From: Chitinophagaceae bacterium UBA7600
GTDB taxonomy: Bacteria; Bacteroidota; Bacteroidia; Chitinophagales; Chitinophagaceae
DNA length: 64,000 nt
Assembly (NCBI GenBank): GCA_002478885.1
Contig: DLKC01000012.1
Coordinates: forward strand, 1-64,000
Direction of reading: 5' to 3'
How positions within the stretch are numbered: position 1 is the first letter of the stretch; every line of letters begins with the position of its first letter. This document shows, piece by piece, positions 35,203 through 43,747 of this stretch. Both the position numbers and the translations under genes were made by a program. The notes under the pieces are model-generated. The model was not told the origin of the DNA, did no database searches, and saw nothing but the letters and a program-made list of their open reading frames with translations.

Positions 35203-35245
35203 ATGCGTGCGATGACGGATAAGCCGTCACTATCGCGCAACAGTT
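35203..35245 (+). repeat. Intergenic repeat, long hairpin form B with a compensated stem
   Basis: GTGCGATGACGGATAAGCCG then TCACTATCGCGCAACAG. The stem is TGACGG/CCGTCA, a C-to-A change on one arm matched by G-to-T on the other relative to the other copies. Confidence 0.85.
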
Positions 35246-35300
35246 GTCGATTTTTTTCTGCAACCGGGCCCTGAAACAGCTTTTCGTTTTGGTAACTTCC

Positions 35301-35308
35301 TATATTTG
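35301..35308 (+). promoter_or_regulatory. Predicted -7 promoter element, TATATTTG
   Basis: An exact TAnnTTTG match, 166 bp before the ATG of the sensor kinase gene. A long leader would result; other promoters are possible. Confidence 0.4.
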
Positions 35309-35474
35309 TTGTCTTATTTTATAATAGTGTGCCCGCACTTATATGCTACCAACAAAAATGTTTTTACAGTTTAATAAACGGGTTTTATTCTACTTGATTT
35401 TGGCACAAATTATGGTTATGATGCTTTTCCGGGCGTAAACGCTTACGCACGGGAACGAAAAAGAAACAACGATT

Positions 35475-37814
35475 ATGATGATAAAACCTGATCATACTAA
35501 TCTGATTTTTTCCGCGCTCGAACCAGGTACAGCAGGCGATTACCCTCAACTACAAACAGATGGGCTCAGCGCCGCAGCATTAGCCTTATACATTGAAGAT
35601 CTTAGAAAAGCAAATGCAGATGTGCGTGCCGCAAAACTTGCGGCGCTTGCGATAATGGAAGAAGCCATTCTGTCCAAAGAAGTGTTACGGATGAGCGATC
35701 AGCGAACGGGCAGGGTTAAGGAAGCATTCCAGTCGGCAGTAAATGGTGCGCCGCTTACAGCTTCGCTGCGTATGCTTACCCGTTTGGCAGAAGATGAAAT
35801 GCCGGGGAGTGCAAGAACGGCTTTTTATATTGTCAATGAAACAAGCACAGGGCTCTATACGCTGCGCGGTGCAGGAAACATGCCTGATACTTATGCAGAT
35901 GAAATTGACGGGTTTGCCATTGGCACGGATTCGCTTGCCTGCGGGCTTGCCGTCCCCACCGGGAAGCCGGTAATAACACCCGATGTGCATGAAGATGAAC
36001 GGTGGAAACCCTGGAGGTTTATTGCCGATAAATATGGTTACCGCGGCTGCTGGTCTTTCCCCATAAAAACGTTGGACGATAAAGCCGTTGGCACTTTCGC
36101 ACTGTATTTTAAAACAAGAAGGGAACCGGCACCCGAAGACGTAGACCTGGCGGATGTAATAACAAAAGCCGCGGCCGTTATTATCTCCAGTTATATTGAT
36201 GCAAGAGAGCGGGCCAGGATGGAAGCAGCATTGCAAAAAAGCGAAGAGAAATACCGCTCCAAACTGGAGCAGGAAATCAAGGACAGAACAGCGGAGGTGG
36301 TTGCCGGCAAACAATTATTGCAAGCCACCATGGATGCATCGTTAGATATGATCCAGGTTTTTGAAGCAGTACGAAACAGGAAAGGCGAGATCATAGATTT
36401 TCGCTGGCTGCTTAATAACCATGCCGCAGAAAAGTACTATGGAAACGTAATAGGTAAGCGCCTGCTTAAACAAAACCCCGGTGTTGTACAGGAAGGTATT
36501 TTTGACACCTTCAAACAGGTTGTTGAAACCGGTATTCCGGCGCAAAACGAAAGATATTATGTGCATGAACAATTCAACGGCTGGTATTTTCAATCTGTGG
36601 TAAAACTCGACGACGGCGTGGCTACCACAACAATCAACATCACGGAAAAGAAAAAGGCGGAACAGGAAGTAAAAAAACAGGCGAGCTATATTGAACACAT
36701 TACGCAAACGGTGCCGGGTATGATCAGCGTGATGGAACTAAGCAGCGGAAAAATAGAGTACACCAACGATATTGTTGTGCTTGCCCAGGGTTTCGATCCC
36801 GAAAAAATGAAGAACGCGCCACGTGGCGAAATGAGAAAAGCCATACACCCCGATGACCAGGACAAAATAGATAACTACTATGCCGCCTTTCATACATTAA
36901 AAAACAACGAAGCGGTAACAGCAGACTACCGGGCAAAAACCGATGCCGGCAACTGGCAGTGGTTCAGGATACGGGGTAAAGTATTTCAGCGGAATGTCAA
37001 CGGCGTGGTAACGCATATTGTAAACAATATTGAGAATATTACAAAGGAGAAGGAAGCAGAAGAGAAGATCAGCCAGCTTAACACAACGCTTGTCGTAAAG
37101 AATAAGAAGCTGGAGTCTGCCAATACGGAAATAAGGACCTTTAACAACGTCGCGGCGACGGACTACAACGAAACCTTAAGGCAGCTCTACACCAGCCTTG
37201 AATATGTAGCCACAACGGAAGCAAGGCATTTAAGCGATTCAGGTAAAGCCAACATAAGGCGTGCACAATCGGCCATACAAAAAATGAAACTGCTTACCGA
37301 CGATATTGTTAATTTCTCCAAAATACATACCCCCGAAAGTCAGCCAGCGCGTACCGACCTTAACGAACTTATCGGCATCGAATTGGCAGATGCACAACGA
37401 CGGGTAAACCCCGATATGCTGGTAACACAGGCAAATGATCTTCCCGTTATTAATGGGTACCCTCTATTGTTGTCATTGCTTTTTCATCATTTGATTGATA
37501 ATGCCATCAAGTTTACCATTCCGGGGCAACCGGCCTTGCTGAATATTGCTTACAAACAACCGGAACCCACTCCCGTTGCGGGCATGTTTCACAGGATCGT
37601 TATCACCGATCACGGCATTGGTTTTCCCCAGGATGAAGCGGAGAAAATATTCGGTATGTTTTACAGGCTGCATCCTAAAAACAAATACAGAGGCTCCGGC
37701 GTTGGGCTTGCCATTTGCCGAAAGATCATGGATCTCCATCATGGTTTTATCTCCGCCGAAAGTGAGCCGGGCAAAGGCGCCAGCCTCACCTGCCATTTTC
37801 CAGTAAGCCTGTAA
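35475..37814 (+). CDS. GAF/PAS sensor histidine kinase homologue lacking the phospho-acceptor histidine
   Basis: A 779-residue cytosolic sensor kinase homologue. A coiled N terminus is followed by a GAF domain (about 70-245), a coiled coil, two PAS domains (about 275-395 and 400-520), a dimerisation helix and a HATPase_c domain (about 660-779). The ATPase motifs are intact: N-box HHLIDNAIKF with N676, DHGIGF, MFYRLH and GSGVGLAIC. In the H-box, where relatives read VASHD, this protein reads VAATD, with Thr562 (codon ACG at 37158-37160) in place of histidine. It therefore probably cannot autophosphorylate at the usual site. It could act by dimerising with another kinase, as a phosphatase, or be decayed. 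No response regulator is adjacent. Confidence 0.88.
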   Translation: MMIKPDHTNLIFSALEPGTAGDYPQLQTDGLSAAALALYIEDLRKANADVRAAKLAALAIMEEAILSKEVLRMSDQRTGRVKEAFQSAVNGAPLTASLRMLTRLAEDEMPGSARTAFYIVNETSTGLYTLRGAGNMPDTYADEIDGFAIGTDSLACGLAVPTGKPVITPDVHEDERWKPWRFIADKYGYRGCWSFPIKTLDDKAVGTFALYFKTRREPAPEDVDLADVITKAAAVIISSYIDARERARMEAALQKSEEKYRSKLEQEIKDRTAEVVAGKQLLQATMDASLDMIQVFEAVRNRKGEIIDFRWLLNNHAAEKYYGNVIGKRLLKQNPGVVQEGIFDTFKQVVETGIPAQNERYYVHEQFNGWYFQSVVKLDDGVATTTINITEKKKAEQEVKKQASYIEHITQTVPGMISVMELSSGKIEYTNDIVVLAQGFDPEKMKNAPRGEMRKAIHPDDQDKIDNYYAAFHTLKNNEAVTADYRAKTDAGNWQWFRIRGKVFQRNVNGVVTHIVNNIENITKEKEAEEKISQLNTTLVVKNKKLESANTEIRTFNNVAATDYNETLRQLYTSLEYVATTEARHLSDSGKANIRRAQSAIQKMKLLTDDIVNFSKIHTPESQPARTDLNELIGIELADAQRRVNPDMLVTQANDLPVINGYPLLLSLLFHHLIDNAIKFTIPGQPALLNIAYKQPEPTPVAGMFHRIVITDHGIGFPQDEAEKIFGMFYRLHPKNKYRGSGVGLAICRKIMDLHHGFISAESEPGKGASLTCHFPVSL

Positions 37815-37853
37815 CCGAAAGCGGTTTTGCTTCGCGGCTCCATACAGTTATTG

Positions 37854-37912
37854 CAGTTGAAGGGTGCGACGCAAGTAAAGCCGCACCAGGAGACGCAGCC
37901 CGGGGCCACATA
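37854..37912 (+). repeat. Intergenic repeat, short form A, full length
   Basis: AGTTGAAGGGTGCGACGCAA then GTAAAGCCGCAC and tail GCAGCCCGGGG. The post-core segment matches the copy at 8945. Confidence 0.85.
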
Positions 37913-38097
37913 AAGTTCCGGCATACCTAAACTATCAAGTTTCAAATGAAATGGCAGTGCTGTAATATACATGGATAGATAGCGCGGGTATTATTTTACT
38001 CATTTGCTGAGTTTATCTTTTTTATTACGCTTGTACGATCGCAGCATGTATTTTGTACAACTGGATATAAATCTTTTTATAACGGTAACAACTATAT

Positions 38098-39090
38098 ATG
38101 CAAGAAGAAATAAAAATCCCAAGACGCAGGGTCATTGAAGGTCTTGGAATAAGTGTAGCTGCTTTGATGACCACTCCTTCCTTTGGCAACAACATTAGTG
38201 CTAGTGGTAATGATGTGGAAGATCCTGTAAAAAAATATCCGGCGCCTCCGTTTGTTGAGCAATCGCAACCGTGGCCGGGATTATCCAGCAAGATGAACCC
38301 CAGGCCAGACCACGGTGAAAAAAGCTATAAAGGCTCCGGCCGTTTAACCGGCCGCAAAGCATTGATCACCGGTGGCGATTCAGGCATGGGCCGTGCCGCA
38401 GCCATCGCTTATGCAAGAGAAGGGGCAGATGTAGCGATCAATTATTTTCCCTCTGAGGAGCCGGATGCGCAGGAAGTAATAAGCCTTATCAAAAAAGAAG
38501 GCAGAAAAGCCATTGCAATACCTGGCGACCTGAGAGAAGAGACATTTTGCCAACGGATGGTAGAGCAGGCTGCAACGCAGTTGGGCGGGTTAGATATCAT
38601 TATTAGCAATGCAGCGCGGCAACAAACAAAAGCTTCGATTCTTGATATTACTACGGAAGAATTTGACGCGACCATGAAGACCAATATTTACGCTCCTTTC
38701 TGGATCATAAAAGCAGCCTTGCCTTATCTAAAACCCGGCGCTGTGATCATTGGCACAGCATCCGAACAGGCCTATGACCCTTCGCCCGATCTTTATGATT
38801 ATGCTCAAACCAAAGCTGCGACTATGAACTATGTAAAATCACTTGCTAAACAACTTGGTCAGAAAGGCATTCGCGTAAATGGTGTGGCTCCGGGACCCAT
38901 TTGGACCCCTTTGCAGGTTAGCGGTGGCGCTACCATGGAAAAACTAAAGCAGTTTGGCAGCGATACGGCTTTAAAGAGACCAGGACAACCGGCAGAGCTT
39001 GCTTCCATATATGTGCAGTTGGCTGCAAATGACGCAAGTTTTACAACAGGTAATATCTACGGTGCCGGGGGTGGAAAAGGCCAGCCGTAA
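38098..39090 (+). CDS. SDR-family oxidoreductase with a Tat-like N terminus
   Basis: A 330-residue short-chain dehydrogenase of the YghA/general-stress (glucose dehydrogenase-like) group. The N-terminal 45 residues carry PRRRVIEGLGISVAALM, a plausible Tat signal. After the typical SSKMNPRPDHGEKSYKGSGR lead come the Rossmann motif GGDSGMGRA, the NAA turn (SNAARQQ), the active-site serine in GTASEQAYDPSP and YAQTK. A Tat signal would place a NAD(P)-dependent enzyme in the periplasm, which is unusual; the segment may instead be non-functional. First gene of the cluster running through SDR, ADH, Mn-catalase and MIOX. Confidence 0.88.
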   Translation: MQEEIKIPRRRVIEGLGISVAALMTTPSFGNNISASGNDVEDPVKKYPAPPFVEQSQPWPGLSSKMNPRPDHGEKSYKGSGRLTGRKALITGGDSGMGRAAAIAYAREGADVAINYFPSEEPDAQEVISLIKKEGRKAIAIPGDLREETFCQRMVEQAATQLGGLDIIISNAARQQTKASILDITTEEFDATMKTNIYAPFWIIKAALPYLKPGAVIIGTASEQAYDPSPDLYDYAQTKAATMNYVKSLAKQLGQKGIRVNGVAPGPIWTPLQVSGGATMEKLKQFGSDTALKRPGQPAELASIYVQLAANDASFTTGNIYGAGGGKGQP

Positions 39091-39138
39091 TTCCGGGAAA
39101 TATTGTGCTGTGTGCTTTTGTATTTCATAGCAACAGTG

Positions 39139-39163
39139 ATTGCCTCGCACTCCTGTACTGCGG
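39139..39163 (-). repeat. Degenerate short-form repeat
   Basis: Minus-strand reading: GCAGTACAGGAGTGCGAGGC then AAT. The head and GAGTGCGA are kept but the core reads GCGAGGC instead of GCGACGC. Confidence 0.5.
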
Positions 39164-39377
39164 TGCCAGGGTAATAAAACAACTCATTCGCTATAATATT
39201 ATTGTACGTAGTGTCGTGGCCTGAATTTGTCAAAACATGCTCCAATATTTTACTGCTTTTGTTTGAGCAAATTAATAAGCATCTGCGGATTTCCTTGCAC
39301 GTAAAACAGTTATACTGTCAACTGTTCTTAAAGTGGTTGAGTATTTGTATGACTATGGTTTCACCAATATCTTTTTT

Positions 39378-40190
39378 ATGGAAAACAACGAGCTCAAAAA
39401 ACCGAACTATGTTTTAATCACTGGCGGTACCAGCGGTATCGGGTACGAACTGGCAAAGCTTTTTGCACAGGAAGGTTACAACCTTGTTATTGTCGCAAGA
39501 GACCTTGCCGAGCTGGAAAATACAGCGGCGGGTTTCTCACAACAGTACGAGGTGGAGGTTGTGAAGATTTGCAAAGATCTCTTTGATACCAGGAATGCTT
39601 TTGCCTTGTATGAAGAAGTACTCGATAAAGGGATCGAGGTCAGCATTTTGGTAAACGATGCCGGGCAGGGCCAATACGGTAAATTTATTGACACAGATAT
39701 TCAGCGCGAACTAGACATCATACAATTGAATATTTCCAGCCTGGTAGTACTTACCAAGCTATTTGTGAAAGATATGCTCCAACGGGGCAATGGTAAAATA
39801 TTGAATCTTTCTTCCATTGCAAGCAAGGTCCCGGGGCCATTTCAGTCGGTCTATCATGGAACAAAAGCATTCGTGCAGTCGTTCACGGAAGCAATACGTG
39901 CTGAACTAAAAGATTGCGGTATAACGGTAACCGCATTATTGCCGGGTGCGACCGATACTGATTTCTTTAATAAGGCAGGTATGCAGGAATCAAAGATTGT
40001 ACAGGAAGGACAATTAGATGATCCTGCAAAAGTTGCGAGGGACGGTTTTGATGCGTTGATGAGTGGCGATGATAAAGTAGTCTCAGGGTTTAAGAACAAG
40101 ATGCAGCTTGCCATGAGCAGCATAACCCCCGACGATAAAGCCGCCAAAAAAATGTTGGAAAAACAAAAGCCGGTAACCGGCAAAGATTAA
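39378..40190 (+). CDS. SDR-family oxidoreductase
   Basis: A 270-residue short-chain dehydrogenase. The ATG at 39378 precedes the Rossmann strand YVLITGGTSGIGYELAKLF. An upstream frame to 39333 has no conserved residues. Other marks are VNDAGQGQYG (NAG-type turn), the active-site LNLSSIASKVPGPFQSVYHGTK (Ser and YxxxK) and LLPGATDTDFF. It resembles the DltE/YqjQ-like group, whose substrates are mostly unknown. Cytosolic. It is followed 15 bp later by a zinc alcohol dehydrogenase and is probably co-transcribed with it. Confidence 0.9.
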   Translation: MENNELKKPNYVLITGGTSGIGYELAKLFAQEGYNLVIVARDLAELENTAAGFSQQYEVEVVKICKDLFDTRNAFALYEEVLDKGIEVSILVNDAGQGQYGKFIDTDIQRELDIIQLNISSLVVLTKLFVKDMLQRGNGKILNLSSIASKVPGPFQSVYHGTKAFVQSFTEAIRAELKDCGITVTALLPGATDTDFFNKAGMQESKIVQEGQLDDPAKVARDGFDALMSGDDKVVSGFKNKMQLAMSSITPDDKAAKKMLEKQKPVTGKD

Positions 40191-40205
40191 TATAAAAACA
40201 AAATT

Positions 40206-41375
40206 ATGAAAGCAGCAGTAGTACATGCAGGAGGGTTCATAAAATACGAAACAGTCGATGATCCTATAATTACAGACACCAGGGATGCCATTATAAAAGT
40301 GACTGCAACTGCTATTTGTGGTTCAGACCTGCACATATACCGTGGTAGTTTGCCACAGGTAAGACCGATGGTAATGGGACATGAATTCATGGGAATAGTA
40401 GAAGAAACAGGCACCGGCGTGAATAACCTGAAACGCGGCGACAGGGTTGTTGTTCCGTTTCCTATCGCTTGCGGACATTGCTTTTTTTGCGCGCACGAAT
40501 TACCAGGGCATTGTGAAAGCAGTAACCCGGAACACTACGGCCCCGAAGGCGGTTTGTTGAAACAAAAAGGCGGAGCATTATTTGGCTACACTGATCTATA
40601 TGGCGGGTATGATGGAGGTCAGGCGCAATATGTACGGGTGCCATATGCCGATTACGGGCCGAGAATAGTTCCCGAAAATCTTACCGATGAGCAAGTGTTG
40701 TTTCTTACCGATATTTTCCCCACCGGTTATACAGGTGTAGACTGGGGCGAGGTAAGTGGCGGTGAAACCGTATTGATTTTTGGCGCCGGACCAGTGGGTA
40801 TTATGGCGGCAAAAAGCGCATGGTTGCGTGGCGCAGCAAGAGTACTCAATGTGGATACGATTCCCTACCGCCTGGAAAAAGCAAGAGAAACAGCTAACTC
40901 GGAAACGGTGTTGTGGGAAGATGATGGTCAGAATGTGATTGATCATATCCGCTCTATTACCAATAACCGTGGCGCAGATGTTTGTATAGACGCCGTAGGT
41001 TTTGAGCCCGAGCGAACGGTTTGGGATCGTATAAAAGCAACCGTAAATTTTGAGAAAGGGTCTCCCAAAGTCCTGGAGGCCTGCATGAGCGCCGTACGCC
41101 GTGGCGGCATCGTTTCTGTGCTTGGTGTATATGTAACCAACTTCGACAATTTTCCAATAGGGCAGTTTTTTGACAAAGGCATTACCCTCAGGGGCGGCCA
41201 GGCCCCGGCGCAAAAACACATAGATAAACTGATGAAGTATGTTTCAGAAGGCAAAATAAAACTCGATGATATCATCACGCACCGGCTACCCTTGTCGCAG
41301 GTAGAACACGCCTACAAAATATTCAGAAACAAGGAAGACAACTGTGTAAAGGTTGTGTTGGATCCGACAAGGTAG
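40206..41375 (+). CDS. Zinc-dependent alcohol dehydrogenase, formaldehyde-dehydrogenase-like
   Basis: A 389-residue medium-chain dehydrogenase. Catalytic zinc residues are in ICGSDLHIY and GHEFMG. The structural zinc loop is CGHCFFCAHELPGHC, with four cysteines. The Rossmann motif is GAGPVG. The long insert around PENLTDEQVLFLTDIFPTGYTGVDWG and the Cys-rich loop resemble glutathione-independent formaldehyde dehydrogenase or formaldehyde dismutase. The substrate is not certain. It starts 15 bp after the SDR gene and precedes Mn-catalase by about 100 bp, in a stress-type gene cluster. Cytosolic. Confidence 0.9.
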   Translation: MKAAVVHAGGFIKYETVDDPIITDTRDAIIKVTATAICGSDLHIYRGSLPQVRPMVMGHEFMGIVEETGTGVNNLKRGDRVVVPFPIACGHCFFCAHELPGHCESSNPEHYGPEGGLLKQKGGALFGYTDLYGGYDGGQAQYVRVPYADYGPRIVPENLTDEQVLFLTDIFPTGYTGVDWGEVSGGETVLIFGAGPVGIMAAKSAWLRGAARVLNVDTIPYRLEKARETANSETVLWEDDGQNVIDHIRSITNNRGADVCIDAVGFEPERTVWDRIKATVNFEKGSPKVLEACMSAVRRGGIVSVLGVYVTNFDNFPIGQFFDKGITLRGGQAPAQKHIDKLMKYVSEGKIKLDDIITHRLPLSQVEHAYKIFRNKEDNCVKVVLDPTR

Positions 41376-41476
41376 GTTTTAAGCTTTCGCACCCAAAAAT
41401 AAGCGTAGCGAATACTCTACGATCAATAAGTCAGAGAGAAAGCCCGATAAATATTGTTAACCTAAAAAATCACTCT

Positions 41477-42535
41477 ATGTTTTACCATGTAAAAGAATTG
41501 CAATTCAATGCGCGGGTATCAAAGCCTGATCCTGCATTCGCAACACTGTTGTTGGAACAGTTTGGTGGCGCTAATGGCGAACTGGCGGCAGCACTGCGGT
41601 ATTTCGGACAGGCATTTGGAGCCAGGAAACCATACCCGGACAAATACGACCTGTTGATGGATATTGCCACAGAAGAATTCAGTCACCTTGAAATTGTTGG
41701 TGCGACCATTCAAATGCTGCTTACCGGCATCAATGGTGACCTTAAAGACGCAGCAACCGGTTCGGAAATCATGCAATTACTGAATGGCAAGGGCGCTAAA
41801 GAAGAAATGATTCACCAGGGAATGGTTGCTCCACAGTTCTTCGTGGGAACAGCCGGTGGTCCTGCTTATACTAACAGCCAGGGCGTCCCCTGGTCTGCTG
41901 CTTACATTAACGGCGATGTACAGGGAGATCTTACTTCCGACCTCCGGTCAAACATCGGCGCGGAAACAAGAGCCAAGATGGTATACGAATATTTGTTACA
42001 GTTTACCGATGATCCATATGTGAAAGAAACACTGCGCTTTCTTATGACAAGAGAAATTGCGCATTTTCAAATGTTTGAAGCCGCACTTGCGACCATACAG
42101 CCCAATTTTCCGCCGGGCGTTTTACAAGGCGATCCGCGATACGGCAATCTTTATTTTAATATGTCGGGCGGCAACGACTACCAGGGGCCTTGGAACCAGG
42201 GAGAAAGCACCCAACTGCGCGAAAATTTCCAGTTTATTGACGATCCGGTGAAGCATGTTGCAGATACAAACGGACTTATCGACCATGTACCCGATGGTAC
42301 CGAACGGACGGAAGAAATGGTGCAGGAACTCAATAACAAGCTTTCAATGAAACGCAGTGATGAAATCAATGCAGCCTGCCGGATAGGCGAACAGCAATGG
42401 AATGATCCCGAAGCAGAAAAGGCATTTGAAGTAAATTATAACGCCGGAGAAATAATACCACGGCAAGGCGAAGATGTCAACATCACCGCCGAGGAAGCTC
42501 AGGAAAAGGGAATTAATCTCGATACGGATAATTAA
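41477..42535 (+). CDS. Manganese catalase
   Basis: A 352-residue non-heme catalase with a dimanganese centre, breaking down hydrogen peroxide. The four-helix ferritin-like core has ligands E35 (GGANGELAAAL), E67 and H70 (ATEEFSHLE), E163 (GAETRAKMV) and H196 (REIAHFQ). The N terminus MFYHVKELQFNARV is typical. The C-terminal extension (after about 230) is long and acidic, ending in a region that wraps the neighbouring subunit in related enzymes. It is part of the SDR-SDR-ADH-catalase-MIOX cluster, which suggests an oxidative or general stress role. Confidence 0.94.
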   Translation: MFYHVKELQFNARVSKPDPAFATLLLEQFGGANGELAAALRYFGQAFGARKPYPDKYDLLMDIATEEFSHLEIVGATIQMLLTGINGDLKDAATGSEIMQLLNGKGAKEEMIHQGMVAPQFFVGTAGGPAYTNSQGVPWSAAYINGDVQGDLTSDLRSNIGAETRAKMVYEYLLQFTDDPYVKETLRFLMTREIAHFQMFEAALATIQPNFPPGVLQGDPRYGNLYFNMSGGNDYQGPWNQGESTQLRENFQFIDDPVKHVADTNGLIDHVPDGTERTEEMVQELNNKLSMKRSDEINAACRIGEQQWNDPEAEKAFEVNYNAGEIIPRQGEDVNITAEEAQEKGINLDTDN

Positions 42536-42675
42536 AATAACAGTTGTCACGAGCGAGGACAGGACATTAATTGGAACCAACGCTTATTTCCCGGCGATAA
42601 TTTTATTGGTAAGTTTTTCTAAATTGCTCAACTTTATCAGCCTCTTACCATTCAGCAATTTAAAACCAGCAAATC

Positions 42676-43557
42676 ATGAACTCACAGGATTACTCGCCCA
42701 ACGCAACGCCACTCCATTCCCTCGACGAATGGGAGGAAGATCTTTTAGTTCGTTATCCCGACCCGGAAACGATCGCTAAAGGAAAGACAACCGAAGAATA
42801 TCGTAATTATGATGATCCTGCAAGAGACACCGTTAAAGAGTTTTACCGGCTTAACCACACCTACCAGACCTATGATTTTGTAATGGACAAACGCGCCAAC
42901 TACCTGAAGTTTGATAAAAAGTCAATGCCTGTATGGGATGCGTTTCAGTTCCTGAATCAATTGGTAGATGACTCGGATCCGGATACTGATCTCGACCAGT
43001 TTCAACACCTGTTGCAAACAGCGGAAGCTATTCGCCGCGATGGCCATCCGGATTGGATGGTGCTTGTTGGCCTGCTGCATGACATGGGCAAAGTGCTCTG
43101 CCTTTTCGGCGAGCCGCAATGGGCCGTTGTGGGTGACACATTCCCGGTAGGCTGTGCCTATTCTGATAAGGTTGTTTATCCTGAATTTTTCCCGAACAAC
43201 CCTGACTATACCAACGAAACGTATAACAGCAAATACGGTGTTTACTCGCACGGGTGCGGGTTGCGTAATGTAAACATGAGTTGGGGACACGACGAATATG
43301 TTTACCACATGGCAAAAGATTATTTGCCTGAAGAAGGTCTGTACATGCTGCGCTATCACTCGTTCTACGCGTGGCACCGCGAAGGCGCTTACGACCACCT
43401 GCTCGATGACCATGACCGCGCAATGCTCAAATGGGTAAAGCTATTCAACCCTTACGATCTTTATTCGAAGAACCCGACACCGCCAGTGTGGTCTGAGCTA
43501 AAACCTTATTACGAAGAGTTGATAAAAAAATATCTACCGGCAGAATTAAAATTCTAA
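42676..43557 (+). CDS. Myo-inositol oxygenase (MIOX)
   Basis: A 293-residue diiron oxygenase that converts myo-inositol and oxygen to D-glucuronate. Along its length it resembles the animal and plant enzyme closely, including GLLHDMGKVL, FGEPQWAVVGDTFPVGC, the MSWGHDEY block, RYHSFYAWH and FNPYDLY. All six metal ligands known from the human enzyme can be placed: H111, H135, D136, H205, H228 and D261. The enzyme is typical of eukaryotes but also occurs in some Bacteroidota. No transporter or uronate isomerase is next to it. The facing sugar-catabolic cluster could take its product (inference). Confidence 0.94.
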   Translation: MNSQDYSPNATPLHSLDEWEEDLLVRYPDPETIAKGKTTEEYRNYDDPARDTVKEFYRLNHTYQTYDFVMDKRANYLKFDKKSMPVWDAFQFLNQLVDDSDPDTDLDQFQHLLQTAEAIRRDGHPDWMVLVGLLHDMGKVLCLFGEPQWAVVGDTFPVGCAYSDKVVYPEFFPNNPDYTNETYNSKYGVYSHGCGLRNVNMSWGHDEYVYHMAKDYLPEEGLYMLRYHSFYAWHREGAYDHLLDDHDRAMLKWVKLFNPYDLYSKNPTPPVWSELKPYYEELIKKYLPAELKF

Positions 43558-43566
43558 ATAAAAACA

Positions 43567-43597
43567 GGCCTCACAATCGTGGGGCCGGTTATTTTTT
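43567..43597 (+). terminator. Hairpin terminator after MIOX
   Basis: GGCCTCAC, loop AATC, GTGGGGCC with one G-T wobble, followed by GGTTATTTTTT. Confidence 0.85.
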
Positions 43598-43637
43598 GGG
43601 AGCCGCCACCTGTTTTTGTGGCATCGCTTCTTTTGCT

Positions 43638-43672
43638 TTAGTGCCGGCTTACCCGGCATCACTTACTTCAGC
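43638..43672 (-). repeat. Intergenic repeat, long hairpin form B
   Basis: Minus-strand reading: AGTGATGCCGGGTAAGCCGG then CACTAAAG. The stem is TGCCGG/CCGGCA and the loop GTAAG. The head GAAGTAAGTGA matches the A-prime short form. Confidence 0.8.
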
Positions 43673-43747
43673 TTTTGAAGCGATGAGCAGCAGGAGCCAG
43701 CTGCGCTACTGCAACGCCATTTGTATAAGCACTTAACTATTTTAAAA

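Larger units (their letters stand above)
34872..35474. other. Intergenic region with two inverted long-form repeats
   Basis: About 600 bp between divergent genes. It holds form B repeats in opposite orientation at 35001-35042 and 35203-35245, and a predicted -7 element at 35301-35308 for the sensor kinase gene. Short palindromic steps such as GCATTACAGC/ACATGC near 35190 accompany them. No open frame of merit. Confidence 0.6.

Noticed and set aside
35685-36314. 209-codon minus-strand frame
   Set aside because: It is a shadow of the sensor kinase gene; Cys/Phe/Arg-rich with no domain.
40596-41219. 207-codon minus-strand frame
   Set aside because: It is antisense to the zinc alcohol dehydrogenase, which has full catalytic and structural zinc motifs.
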